Assembly (NCBI GenBank): GCA_002502855.1 | Contig: DAQK01000049.1 | Coordinates: forward strand, 16,951 to 43,384 | DNA from: Methanobacterium sp. UBA279 | GTDB lineage: Archaea; Methanobacteriota; Methanobacteria; Methanobacteriales; Methanobacteriaceae | Direction: 5' to 3' | DNA length: 26,434 nt | Part shown: positions 1-9,500 of the stretch, piece after piece | How positions within the stretch are numbered: the stretch's first letter is position 1 | How the letters are laid out: each line of letters opens with the position of its first letter | Notes under the pieces: model-generated | Database searches by the model: none | What the model was told of the DNA's origin: nothing | Seen by the model: only the letters and a program-made list of their open reading frames with translations | Position numbers and translations under genes: made by a program

Positions 1-82
1 AATAAAATAAAAAGAAATAAGGGAAAAAAGAGGTCACATTAAACTCCTTTCCCATCAACCTTCATTTTTAAAGGGTTGATTA
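1..82 (-). terminator. 3' end of the top6 transcript: small hairpin plus T-rich tract
   Basis: Read on the minus strand, top6A stops at 84. It is followed at once by a 7-bp inverted repeat (ATCAACC at 54-60 and GGTTGAT at 74-80). After position 31 come runs of T (complement of the A-rich stretch 1-31). Oligo-T tracts are the usual archaeal termination signal; the hairpin may only protect the RNA end. No other gene is visible in 1-83. Confidence 0.4.
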
Positions 83-83
83 T

Positions 84-1157
84 TTACATAGCATCTAATT
101 TCTCGGGCAGGTAGGTGTCTACCACGTATTCCAGCCCATACTTGGAGAAGGACTGCTGCTCTGCCTTCTTACCGATCTTAAGCATCTTCTTGATTTCCAT
201 CTGCCACTCTTCGTCCCGATAACGGGGGTCCTTACTGAGTTCCTTTAATCGGAGCACGTCGATGTCCTTGAGTGGGTCGGTGGGCAGGTCGTAGTTGATT
301 ATGTCGCTGGCGGTAACTCCTAAGAATTTAGCATCAGGGGTGGCCAGGTCATGGTTTACATGGGCCAGCTTGGCACTTCCAGAGATGATTACCATGGCGA
401 TGTGGAATCCCCAGGGGTCTCCGTCGTTACAGATGTAGACTGGTAGATTCAGTTCCTGGTTAACCCTTCTCAGGAATCTTCTGGTGGCACGGGCTGCCTG
501 TCCCTTGAGTCCCACGATGAGGCAGTTGAATTTTTTATAGGCTTCTTCCTGCACCAGACGGTGGAACATACCCATGGTTTCTACGGCGATCACCCTTTCC
601 ACATCGTGGTCTAGAAATTCCACATCATCTATGGTGGGTGATATGGTGTAACCAGATTTACCTAATCTAAGGGCGTTTATTTCCACGTTGTCTTCCTTCA
701 TGATGAGGTTACCATAGACTGAGGCACCGTCTTCTTCGGGCATGAGTCCCAGGTCTTCCCTGGTCATACCCAGGGTTACTTCCAGGTCTTCTCCTACGAT
801 ATTTGATTCCTGCTGGTCTCCGAAGTCCACATCCCATCCCTCAGAGACATAGTACATCTCCCTTAAAGTGGCTGTTTTCCCACGTTTCACCAGGTCTTTA
901 CAGAAGTTAGCCACGTAGACCATCTGGGCAATTTTAGGTATCTGTTTCACATTACCCAGGCTACGCTGACCGTAACGGTCTCCCAGGACGTAGTAACGTT
1001 TGTCTTCATCGTAAATTATATTGGATGTTCCACGGGAGGGTACTTTGAGTGCAGGGACGTTGTTCTGGTTTATTTCTTCTATTATTATCTCCCCCAGACT
1101 TTTGAGTTTGTTAATGGCGATGTCTTTTCTATTGGCAATTTTGTTGTTATGACTCAT
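84..1157 (-). CDS. top6A: DNA topoisomerase VI subunit A
   Basis: This is the DNA-cleaving subunit of the A2B2 type IIB topoisomerase, which relaxes and decatenates DNA using ATP; it is the homologue of Spo11. The N-terminal winged-helix (CAP-like) domain carries the LREMYY motif, whose second tyrosine (residue 103 from the start chosen here) is in the position of the catalytic tyrosine known in this family. The TOPRIM domain shows the acidic residues Glu193 (IAVETMG) and Asp245/Asp247 (NDGDPWG). The length of about 357 aa is normal. A GTG at 1163 would add two residues but sits directly against the GAGGAGG ribosome site; ATG at 1157 has correct spacing and gives the family residue numbering. 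It overlaps the end of top6B by 11 bp, so the two are translationally coupled. It appears intact. Confidence 0.96.
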   Translation of the reverse strand: MSHNNKIANRKDIAINKLKSLGEIIIEEINQNNVPALKVPSRGTSNIIYDEDKRYYVLGDRYGQRSLGNVKQIPKIAQMVYVANFCKDLVKRGKTATLREMYYVSEGWDVDFGDQQESNIVGEDLEVTLGMTREDLGLMPEEDGASVYGNLIMKEDNVEINALRLGKSGYTISPTIDDVEFLDHDVERVIAVETMGMFHRLVQEEAYKKFNCLIVGLKGQAARATRRFLRRVNQELNLPVYICNDGDPWGFHIAMVIISGSAKLAHVNHDLATPDAKFLGVTASDIINYDLPTDPLKDIDVLRLKELSKDPRYRDEEWQMEIKKMLKIGKKAEQQSFSKYGLEYVVDTYLPEKLDAM

Positions 1158-2745
1158 CTTCACCCTCCTCAGTTTCTAGTGGTATGTTTTCAAATTTAGC
1201 TCTGCGTGTTACCTTTGCCAGTACAGAATCATATTCAGGGACGTCGGTTTCTGCCAGTACCGCTGCCTCCCGGATGATAACCGGTACCAGGTTTTCAAAT
1301 ATCTTGGAACGCATGGCCTCTTCTTCAGCGGCTTTCTTAGCCCTTATATATTTCTGGAGGCTCCTGGCGATTTTCATGGTGGCCTGCCGTACCTCATGGA
1401 GTATCTCTGGCTCAGGGGCTACGCTTTGCTTTCCAGTGGAGAGATAGGGCACGTTGGTGGAGACTATGTTGACGAACACCGTTATAGGTGCGTTGTCCAG
1501 GTCCCTTATGCCGTAGCGCTTCCAGTCTATGCTCTTCAGTGCTTCGGTTATGGCACAGCTACCCTGGTCAAAGGTTAAGGGCACCCGGTTGGCGAACCTC
1601 ATGATCTCCGCCTTTTTCTGATCACCTACCAGTCTCCCTGAGTCTCCTCCATAGGAGATACCGGCTTCTATCACAAAAGCCACTCCTCCCCGGTAGGTTT
1701 TCGGTTTTCGGGTGGTGGTGGTGGCAAATTCAGGGTTGAGTATTTCCCTTATACCCTTATCAATCTGTTCTTTACCGATGGGGATTAAACCCGAGGTGGG
1801 TGGGGCCATGAAGTCCATGCGGGCGAATAATTCCACTATCTTTTCTGCTTCCTCCCATTTCATATCCCTGGGCCGTTTGTTCAGGTCTATCCCAGTTTCC
1901 TCCTCTATCTCGTTGACTCTCTTGGTGGACATACGGGAGAGTGAACTGGTTAGTAAGCTCCTGAACCTCCTCTTATCGGTGTGTTTGGCCATGAATATCA
2001 GGTCATCCGCGGTCACACCCCGGGGGTGAGGTAGTACCTCTTTAGGTAATGGGGGGATGACGTCGGTGGCCCGGTCGAATATGAATATCTGGCCGGTGGG
2101 GTCACGGAACTTGATCTTGGCGTGGGGGTTGGCGATCATGGTCCTCCGGATATACTCGAAGGCACCCTGTTCACTCAGGGAGTAGGACACGTCTTTGAAG
2201 TGTAATTCAATAGAGACACCTGTCTGGGTGACTTCTGCTTCTTTACGGTCCAGTATGAGTCCCTGGTTCTTTTTAACATCCATTTTGAAGGTTAATTCCA
2301 CGCCTTTCAGTCCTTTATCTTTACCACCTTCATAGTAAGCAGAGACCACCTTGGCTGGTTTTCCAGTGGTCATCTGGGATAACAGTACACAGCCGCTGCA
2401 CCCCAGTCCCTGCTGACCACGGGACTGTATGTTCCTGAATTTGGAACCGGCGAACATGGTACAGTACACCTTGGTTATATAGGCTTCGGGGATTCCCGGG
2501 CCGTTATCTGTATGTTTAAGTATGTAATGATCTTTATCCAGTCTTTTGAGGTCTATGGTTATATCTGGCTGTATCCCTGCTTCTTCACAGGCGTCAAGGC
2601 TGTTTGTTATTAGCTCGTGGAATACCATAGTTAAGGATCTTATTTTCCCAGAAAATCCCAGCATCTGCTTGTTTCGTCTGAAAAATTCTGATGCTGTAAG
2701 TTCTTTAAACTCCTCAAAAAGTTCTGCTGCTTCTCTTTCCACCAA
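1147..2745 (-). CDS. top6B: DNA topoisomerase VI subunit B
   Basis: ATPase subunit of topoisomerase VI, which dimerises on ATP binding to gate strand passage by Top6A. The N-terminal GHKL fold shows the N box HELITNSLDA (catalytic Glu44, Mg-binding Asn48), the DNGPGIP motif at 80-86 and the GQQGLG lid at 110-115. A helix-two-turn-helix region lies near 240-310. The transducer domain carries STGKQS with Lys439, the position of the switch lysine that contacts the ATP gamma-phosphate. At 532 aa the length is typical. The start is TTG at 2745, about 6 nt after GGAGG; a GTG directly behind it is an alternative. It is co-transcribed with top6A. The charged C-terminal tail is ordinary. Confidence 0.96.
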   Translation of the reverse strand: MVEREAAELFEEFKELTASEFFRRNKQMLGFSGKIRSLTMVFHELITNSLDACEEAGIQPDITIDLKRLDKDHYILKHTDNGPGIPEAYITKVYCTMFAGSKFRNIQSRGQQGLGCSGCVLLSQMTTGKPAKVVSAYYEGGKDKGLKGVELTFKMDVKKNQGLILDRKEAEVTQTGVSIELHFKDVSYSLSEQGAFEYIRRTMIANPHAKIKFRDPTGQIFIFDRATDVIPPLPKEVLPHPRGVTADDLIFMAKHTDKRRFRSLLTSSLSRMSTKRVNEIEEETGIDLNKRPRDMKWEEAEKIVELFARMDFMAPPTSGLIPIGKEQIDKGIREILNPEFATTTTRKPKTYRGGVAFVIEAGISYGGDSGRLVGDQKKAEIMRFANRVPLTFDQGSCAITEALKSIDWKRYGIRDLDNAPITVFVNIVSTNVPYLSTGKQSVAPEPEILHEVRQATMKIARSLQKYIRAKKAAEEEAMRSKIFENLVPVIIREAAVLAETDVPEYDSVLAKVTRRAKFENIPLETEEGEDES

Positions 2746-2815
2746 TTTAAGCCTCCTGTAAATTAACGTACATATAATATTAGTATTTATTTAATTAGTA
2801 TTACCTTTACTTTTG

Positions 2816-3397
2816 TTATTTTGGTAAAGTTCTCTCGTTCTTGGCGATTTCCTTAAATTCTTCAATCTTCATTTCCCGGCTTTTCTTCTCCAGGAAGGCA
2901 TAAACACTTTTATGCCGGGTGCCGTTTAAAATCATGTCCACGGCTTTCCTAGCTACCTGGATGTGTTGAAGATCACCTATGAGGGCAACGGTCTTACCGT
3001 ATACCGATAAATTCACACCGGTCATCTCGGTGATAATATCCCGGGTTCTACCGTCTTTACCAATGATCCTTCCCTTCTGTCTTAAAATAGCTTTCTTTGA
3101 TTTACCCACGTAGTCAGGGAGGTTGATGATATCCAGTATCATCTCGTCACTCGTAAGTTTCAGGGCTATTTCCGGGTTAAAACCCCTTCCTATAGCTTTA
3201 ACAATATATTTGGCTTTCCAAACTGATAAAGGATCTTCAGTTTCCTCTGTGGGTTTTATGGACACACTACCTGTCTCACTGTCTACCTCTATTTCGGTTT
3301 GGGTTAGCTTTTCAATTTCTTCCTTACTAATCCCCCCTTTGCCAATAAAGACTCCTACTCTTTCCCTGGGGATTTTAAGGTATTCTATACTGCTCAA
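2816..3397 (-). CDS. KH-domain RNA-binding protein, archaeal Dim2/Pno1-like
   Basis: A 193-aa protein with two KH modules. The first has the loop GKGG at residues 19-22 and the second has GKDG at 113-116, followed by the typical continuation TRDIITEMTG. This is the architecture of the archaeal Dim2/Pno1 group, which in the known cases binds the 3' region of pre-16S rRNA and assists small-subunit maturation. It sits between the RIO1 kinase and top6B on the same strand; RIO1 is also a small-subunit maturation factor, which supports that role. The start is TTG at 3397, 8 nt after AGGAG. Function is inferred from domain layout and neighbours. Confidence 0.85.
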   Translation of the reverse strand: MSSIEYLKIPRERVGVFIGKGGISKEEIEKLTQTEIEVDSETGSVSIKPTEETEDPLSVWKAKYIVKAIGRGFNPEIALKLTSDEMILDIINLPDYVGKSKKAILRQKGRIIGKDGRTRDIITEMTGVNLSVYGKTVALIGDLQHIQVARKAVDMILNGTRHKSVYAFLEKKSREMKIEEFKEIAKNERTLPK

Positions 3398-3475
3398 ATA
3401 ATGTTCTCCTTGTAGTTAAATTTGAAAAAAATGTGAAGTAATATGAGGACCACGAGAATATATTTATTATCCACT

Positions 3476-3483
3476 ATTATAAA
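3476..3483 (-). promoter_or_regulatory. TATA box, KH-top6B-top6A transcript
   Basis: On the minus strand the 97-nt gap upstream of the KH gene contains AAACTTTATAAT, an A-rich BRE followed by a good archaeal box A. It would place transcription start near 3453, leaving an untranslated leader of about 55 nt that includes the AGGAG site. Confidence 0.4.
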
Positions 3484-3494
3484 GTTTTCTATCC

Positions 3495-4262
3495 TCAAAA
3501 ATCTATAATTTTACTTTTTATTTCATCTTCAGATATGTGGATACCTAATTTTTTAAAATCTTTAGATAAATTACCAATATCTCTGTTTAGAAGCTCCTCT
3601 GCTATGGGATGATCTACCACAACACCCTGAGAAATATCGATGATAACCGGTTCATCATCTTTAATTAAGATATTAAAGCCGGATAAATCTCCATGAACCA
3701 ATTTAGCTTTATTATAAAGAATTTTAACATATTCTATTAATTTATCCGCTACTTTTTTTGCATCGTGTACATCAGCATTCTTGAGTAGCGGTGCCGGGTT
3801 TCCTTCCGCATCTCCTATAAATTCCATGACCAGTATGTTATTTTTAGCGACGATGGGTCTGGGAACTCTGACCCCAAATTCACAGGCTCTTTTAAGGTTT
3901 CTGAATTCCTTGTTAACCCACGTATAAATTACTTGACGTTTATTACTGGTTTTTACCTTGAAACGGGGGTCTCCCTGGATGTAATCCTGCATCTTTTTAA
4001 AATCAGAGGTGGTAACCCGGTAGATTTTAACTGCAACGAAGTTACCATCATCATCTACCCCTTTAAAAACATTAGCTTCCTTACCGGTGCTTATAGCGCC
4101 GTAGAGAATCTGTAAATATCCCTGGTTTGCTAATTTATAGAGGGTTTCCAGGGTTTTTTTGTCGAAAACCTCGCTTCCTACACGCCTGTCATCATCGCTT
4201 TTCATACGCTTCTCTGATAACATCTTTCTAAGATCTTCATCTGCCTTAGTTATTTTCGACAT
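3495..4262 (-). CDS. rio1: RIO1-type atypical serine kinase/ATPase
   Basis: A 255-aa RIO-family protein acting in late maturation of the small ribosomal subunit. It has the flexible P-loop STGKEANV (residues 58-65), the ATP-anchoring lysine in VAVKIYR (Lys79), the hinge MEFIGD (146-151), the catalytic loop HGDLSGFNIL (Asp192, Asn197) and the metal-binding IIDISQGV (Asp209, the residue autophosphorylated in Rio1/Rio2). STGKEANV and IDISQ favour RIO1 over RIO2, as does the lack of a winged-helix N-terminus. ATG at 4262 has only a weak ribosome site. It is flanked by aIF1A upstream and KH/Dim2 downstream, all in one direction. Confidence 0.92.
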   Translation of the reverse strand: MSKITKADEDLRKMLSEKRMKSDDDRRVGSEVFDKKTLETLYKLANQGYLQILYGAISTGKEANVFKGVDDDGNFVAVKIYRVTTSDFKKMQDYIQGDPRFKVKTSNKRQVIYTWVNKEFRNLKRACEFGVRVPRPIVAKNNILVMEFIGDAEGNPAPLLKNADVHDAKKVADKLIEYVKILYNKAKLVHGDLSGFNILIKDDEPVIIDISQGVVVDHPIAEELLNRDIGNLSKDFKKLGIHISEDEIKSKIIDF

Positions 4263-4362
4263 TTTAAAACCACAGAAAAAGTTGTATGATTTCGGAAAAT
4301 GAGGAGAACAATCTTATCAAGTTAATATATGATATTAAAATTAGTGTATAAAAATAGGATAT

Positions 4363-4668
4363 TTATAATTTAAGATATCCCCGGCGTTCTAACCAGTTAG
4401 ACTCAGTTCTGGTGTATCTCCATATGATATCCGCCTTTTCATCACTCTGGAAATCCCACGGCTTTACTAAAACCACGTCACCTTCCCTGATCCATATCCT
4501 CTTTTTCATCTTACCCGGTATCCGACCGAGCCTTATTTTACCATCCGCACATCGAACTTTAAGCTTTCCATGGCCCATGATCTGTTCTACCACTCCTGGT
4601 ATTTCCCCTTTACGGGGAGTTCTAACTCTCCTAACTTCCTGTGTATCCTGTCCACGACCTTTACTCAA
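4363..4668 (-). CDS. eif1A: Translation initiation factor aIF1A
   Basis: A 101-aa protein with the S1-like OB fold of eIF1A. The sequence moves from a basic N-terminal tail (MSKGRGQDTQEVRRVRTP) through GEIPGVVEQIMGHGKLKVRC and RIPGKMKKRIWIREGDVVLV to a short C-terminal helix region with YLKL. The factor binds the small-subunit A site and helps aIF1 and aIF2 select the start codon. The start is TTG at 4668, 7 nt after GGAGG. It is the first gene of the minus-strand cluster, about 100 nt before RIO1. The size matches archaeal homologues. Confidence 0.94.
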   Translation of the reverse strand: MSKGRGQDTQEVRRVRTPRKGEIPGVVEQIMGHGKLKVRCADGKIRLGRIPGKMKKRIWIREGDVVLVKPWDFQSDEKADIIWRYTRTESNWLERRGYLKL

Positions 4669-4762
4669 ACACTCTCCTCCTTATTTTAATTATGATTTCC
4701 AATATAATTCTAATTTAACTAGAAATATTTCAAATAGTAAGAATATTGGATTAAACTTGTTA

Positions 4763-4790
4763 TTTATATAGTATTTAACAAGTATATAAA
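4763..4790. promoter_or_regulatory. Divergent TATA boxes between eif1A and moeA
   Basis: The AT-rich 232-nt gap between the divergent genes holds two perfect TTTATATA boxes: plus strand 4763-4770 facing moeA and minus strand 4783-4790 facing eif1A. Each would leave a leader of roughly 90-105 nt, longer than usual, so the assignment is tentative. Nothing else is visible in the gap. Confidence 0.35.
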
Positions 4791-4900
4791 AAAGAGTATT
4801 TATTATCTAATCATCCATATGATTTAATGAACCATTGATTTAATAATAACAGATTTCGTTACCAGAATTAATTTTCAACTGAAACTTATATGGTGATTCC

Positions 4901-6139
4901 ATGGGACAGGAATTTCTAAAAATCACAGACCCAGAAGAAGTAGAGAAGATCATCTCTAAACTCCCTATCAAGAAGACGGTGGAAAAGGTACCCCTGGAGG
5001 CGGCCTACAAACGAGTACTGGCGGAGGATGTATACGCCACCATAAATTTACCCCCATTCCGAAGGGCAGCTATGGACGGCTATGCAGTGATTTCAAAAGA
5101 CACGTTCGACGCTTCCGAGGACGATCCGGTTGCTTTAAAACTCAAAGATGTGGTGTTAGCCGGTGAAATTCCTGAAAATAAGGTGGAGGAAGGGACCTGC
5201 ATAGAGGTAAGCACCGGAGCCCCCATTCCGGAAGGTGCCGATGCGGTGATCATGATCGAATTTACAGAAAAAAAGGGTACAGACATTCTAATGCTTGAAA
5301 GTGTACCTCTAGGTGCCAACATAGCCCGTGAGGGTTCCGATGTGAAGAAAGGAGGGTTTTTACTTAGAGAGGGGGAACTCATCACCCCGGATAAAATCGG
5401 TGTTTTAAGCGCCATCGGACTACTGGAAGTCCCAGTATATGTAAAACCACGAGTGGTAGTGATTTCCACCGGTAACGAGGTGATAAAAGTCGGTGAAAAA
5501 CTCGAGTACGGAAAGGTGTATGACATAAACTCCTACACCATCTCCAATGCTGTTAAATCATGCGGATGCATCCCCATACATTCCGATATAGTTAATGATG
5601 ATTATAATTCGCTGAAAAATAAGATAAACGAATTTACAGATGCTGATGTTATTATCACATCCGGGGGGACGTCGGCCGGTGCTGGAGATATATTGAAGGT
5701 AGTCTTAGATGAAATGGGTGAAGTACTGGTACACGGGATAGCTGTAAAGCCAGGAAAACCCACATTGATAGGCGTAATCCAGGATGAAGAAGGGAATAAA
5801 ATAAATAAAATAATATTCGGACTTCCCGGATACCCGGTAGCTGCTTTAATGATATTTTACAACTTCGTCGCCCCATTTTTAAGGAAATTTGCTTCTTTAA
5901 ATGAATCCCCTGAAGGAAAAAGCAGGGAATTTAAATTATCCCGGAGATACGTACCTTCCAGGGGAAGAAGGCAGTATGTGCTGGTTAAAATAGAAGGTGA
6001 TGAGGTCCATCCAATTTTAAAGGATTCTGGTGCTATTACTGCTCTGGCTGAAGCAGATGGTTATTTCATAGCCCCTAAGAATGTGGAGATATTGGAAGAG
6101 GGAACTTACGTTGATGTTTTTCCACTGAAAACTTACTAA
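4901..6139 (+). CDS. moeA: Molybdopterin molybdenumtransferase (MoeA family)
   Basis: It catalyses insertion of molybdate (or tungstate) into adenylylated molybdopterin, the last common step of Mo/W cofactor synthesis; methanogens need the cofactor for formylmethanofuran dehydrogenase and formate dehydrogenase. Motifs in order: PPFRRAAMDGYA (51-62), STGAPIPEGAD (104-114), ISTGNEV (188-194), the cofactor-binding SGGTSAGAGD (254-263), KPGKPT (283-288) and GLPGYPVAA (307-315), then a small C-terminal beta domain. At 412 aa the length is normal. The start is ATG at 4901 after GGTGAT. It is transcribed alone, divergent from eif1A, and is intact. Archaeal genomes often carry two MoeA paralogues, so the metal preferred by this copy is unknown. 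Confidence 0.94.
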   Translation: MGQEFLKITDPEEVEKIISKLPIKKTVEKVPLEAAYKRVLAEDVYATINLPPFRRAAMDGYAVISKDTFDASEDDPVALKLKDVVLAGEIPENKVEEGTCIEVSTGAPIPEGADAVIMIEFTEKKGTDILMLESVPLGANIAREGSDVKKGGFLLREGELITPDKIGVLSAIGLLEVPVYVKPRVVVISTGNEVIKVGEKLEYGKVYDINSYTISNAVKSCGCIPIHSDIVNDDYNSLKNKINEFTDADVIITSGGTSAGAGDILKVVLDEMGEVLVHGIAVKPGKPTLIGVIQDEEGNKINKIIFGLPGYPVAALMIFYNFVAPFLRKFASLNESPEGKSREFKLSRRYVPSRGRRQYVLVKIEGDEVHPILKDSGAITALAEADGYFIAPKNVEILEEGTYVDVFPLKTY

Positions 6140-6527
6140 GTTACTAATTTGGTTATTTGAATGAAATTTTTTTACAAATGTTCAATTAAACGGCAACGAT
6201 TCAAATGGGATGATCAAAGAATATATTCAGATCAACAAGAAATAGACCTAATACCAGTTAACACTAAATCAGTAAACAAACAAACTTCATTTAACGTTAT
6301 TAAACACCATATAATAAGTTTACAGCTCAAAAATAGCCTTACAACTCTCGCCCGAATTCATAGAAGATAGAATGGATTAAAGTTTTTTGAAATTCCAGTT
6401 TGTTAGTATTACTTTTTGGCTTAATTTTGATGTTTTGGTAATAATAATTTAGTAATGGAAAATATTATATATGGGTTGTTGATAACTATCTATTAGAAAA
6501 TTTAATGGGTGAAAATTATTTAAGAAG
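6140..6527 (+). other. Intergenic region, no supported gene
   Basis: A 388-nt AT-rich gap. A T7 run at 6165-6171 just after moeA could terminate it. An open frame at 6161-6370 (69 codons) has no ribosome site and an unremarkable Lys/Asn/Gln-rich composition, and I do not regard it as a gene. The last 70 nt hold the promoter of the following surface protein. Confidence 0.5.
6462..6472 (+). promoter_or_regulatory. TATA box of the surface-protein gene
   Basis: AATATTATATATG, preceded by a GGAAA stretch, lies about 60 nt before the ATG at 6528. It would give a leader of roughly 30-35 nt. The GGGTGA at about 6508-6513 is the only ribosome-site candidate and is further from the ATG than usual. Confidence 0.4.
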
Positions 6528-9500
6528 ATGTTTTTCATGTCAAGTAGGGTAGTTGAAGGTTTGTTAAGGTTTAAAAGGATTTTTGTATTTGTTTTTTTAG
6601 TTTTAACGGTTATAAGCATGTTAAGTTGTGTTTCTGCTGCGAGTTTGACTGTGGATGAGGTGGGTTATGGTTCCAGTGCAGTTAAAAATTACACCGAAAC
6701 CCATAGCAATAAAATACCTGGTTATGTGAAGGTTAATGGTAAAAACAGCACCAGTCCTTCATTTTTAAACACCTTAACCAAGACTGTGGTGCAGGTGAAT
6801 CAGAATGTAAAGACACCGGTGACCATAAGCAGTGTTAAAGCTGCGCCCAGTCCTTCTGGCTCGGCAACTGGCACACTAACTAAATCTGAATATGTTACCA
6901 TTGCGGGTAATGTTAAATCTTTCATCAGCTCTAATGGACGCGCGCCCAATTACGCCAGCAGCTCTAAAGGTAACATTCGCTACGAATCCTTGGTATATTT
7001 CTATGCTAAGGTAATGAATTACTACCGAACCAATGGCCAATTACCCAGCACGATGAACGTACTAAACATCCAGGGAACAACCGGAGGAGTAAACATACAA
7101 GACACCACCCGCCCCACTGTACAGTGTTGACCCCGCCAATAATAAGGTAATTAATGTAGCCAATAAGGCGATAGTGATCACTTTCAGTGAGAATATCAAG
7201 GCGGGAAGTGCATTTACTAGTATTAAAGTCACCAACCCCGATGGAGTATCGGTAAATCCATTATATAAAGTCATAAATGGTAAAACATTAACTTTAACAC
7301 GTAACGGTTACTATATAAACGGGTTAACCTATACTATAACTTTACCCACAGGCAGTATTACTGACCAAGCCGGAAACTCCATCACCACTTTCACCAGTAA
7401 ATTCACAGTGGATAACACCAAACCCACCGTATCTAGTGTTGATCCAGCCAATAATAAGGTAATTAATGTGGCCAATAAGGCGATAGTGATCACGTTCAGT
7501 GAGAATATCAAGGCGGGAAGTGCGTTTACTAGTATTAAAGTCACTAATCCTGATGGAGTAGCGGTAAATCCATTATATAAAGTCATAAACGGCAAAACAT
7601 TAACTTTAACACGTAACGGTTACTACATAAATGGACTTACCTATACTATCACTCTACCCACGGGCAGCATTACCGACGCAGCCGGTAATGCAATCACCAC
7701 TTTCACCAGTAAATTCACCGTAGATTTCGTTAAACCTACCGTAACTGTCAACCTGGTATCAGGAGTTTATAATACCGCTAAGTCAGTGATATTAACCGCC
7801 AAGGACAATCTGGATACGAAACCTTCTATTTATTACACCACTAACGGGAGTACACCTACCACTTCCAGTACCAAGTATACTGTTCCTATTTCTATTTCTA
7901 ATACAACCACGTTGAAGTTTATGGTAAGGGATAAGGCGGGTAATCAGGCTACTGTCAGGACAGTTTACTACATATTTTCATCCGTGGGGAATCTCAATTC
8001 AGGTAAGGGTTATAACAAAATTCAGGATGCTGTAAGCGATTCATTGACCTTAAATGGGCATACCATTGAAGTGGGATCTGGAACTCGTACAGAAAACATT
8101 ATCATTAACAAAAAACTCACCATCAAACCAGCATCCGGCGGAACTGTAACTGTAAAAGCATTGAATTCTTCAAAACCTATTTTCACTATTAATAGGAGTG
8201 GTAGTGGATCCCTGATTCAGGGCTTCGTCATTTCCGGAGCTTCGAATAGTTATGGATTACTTCTGGATGGATGTTCAAACTGCACAATCAACAATAACAC
8301 CATAACCAACAATTACTTTGGAATCCTCACCAACACCACAAAAACTACGAATAATACTATAATAAACAATAACATAACCCTCAATCAAGAACTTGGAATA
8401 GGCACCTGGAACAGTGATAATTGTGTGATTTATGGCAATACCATCACTTACAATGGGTATGGTGGTATGACTATCTTTGATTCAAACAACTCTATTATCC
8501 ATACTAATCTGATAATGGAGAATTTCGGTCCAGACACTGATTATAGTTCTGGAATTTTAATTTCTGGTTCAAATAATATCATAATTGAGAATAATCTCAT
8601 CCCTAAAAACATATTTGGGATATATATTGATTATTGTGAAAATTGCACAGTCTATGGGAACTTAATAGCTCAGGGTATGGTGGGGATATACACTGATTAT
8701 TCATCGGTTGACATTAATTTTAACAGAATCGCTATAAACCTTGATTATGAGCTCATCAATGAGAATGGAGATGTGGATGCGACCAATAACTGGTGGGGGT
8801 CAAATAGTAATCCACTGAATTTAGGTGAAATTATCTCTGAGAATGGATATACAGATTATAATCCATGGCTCGTGCTGAGCATTGATCCTACTTCATCTGT
8901 TAATTCGGGTGGAAATACCAGTATAACTGCCGATTTAACCCATAACAATCTGGGAGAGGATACCTCATCCCTAGGTCATGTTATAAAAGGCATACCCATC
9001 ACTTTCAGCACAAGCTATGGGACAATTAAGAGCCCTGCCCTCACGTTCAATGGACAGGCAGCGGCCATCCTGAACCTGGGCACCACTGCATCCAAGACGG
9101 TCACTGTTAACGCTTACCTTGATAATCAGACAGTGTCCAAGCAGATGGTTATAGCCCCTGGTGTGGCAAAATTAAATATTACGAGTTCTGCACGAGATAG
9201 TTCCAACAATCCCATCAACTTTACTTATAATGTGCCTTTGAACAACTCTGTAACCTGGATCAGTGTTCTATGGAAAAACACCAGCATATTCCACGGTCAA
9301 CTGCAAGTAATAGTAAATGGAACTGTGGTAAACAGCAAAGGATACGTAAACCCCGCTTACAATAAATGGAAGAACAGCTATCGTAGTGCTGTTTTCAGTG
9401 CAATTATATACGCAAACAACTACATACTACAAGACGGAATGAACCCCAAAGCGATACCAGCAAGCTTCTGGAACGAGCTAACATCAATGTATGATTTAAC

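Noticed and set aside
5080..5526. 148-codon minus-strand frame inside moeA
   Set aside because: Antisense to clear MoeA motifs, Ser/Pro/Thr-rich, no start signals.
6161..6370. 69-codon open frame downstream of moeA
   Set aside because: No ribosome site, no recognisable motif and low-complexity AT-driven composition; more likely chance.
7126..7735. CRISPR or mobile-element repeat
   Set aside because: The repeats are directly adjacent, in frame and encode an Ig-like domain; there are no spacers or transposase.
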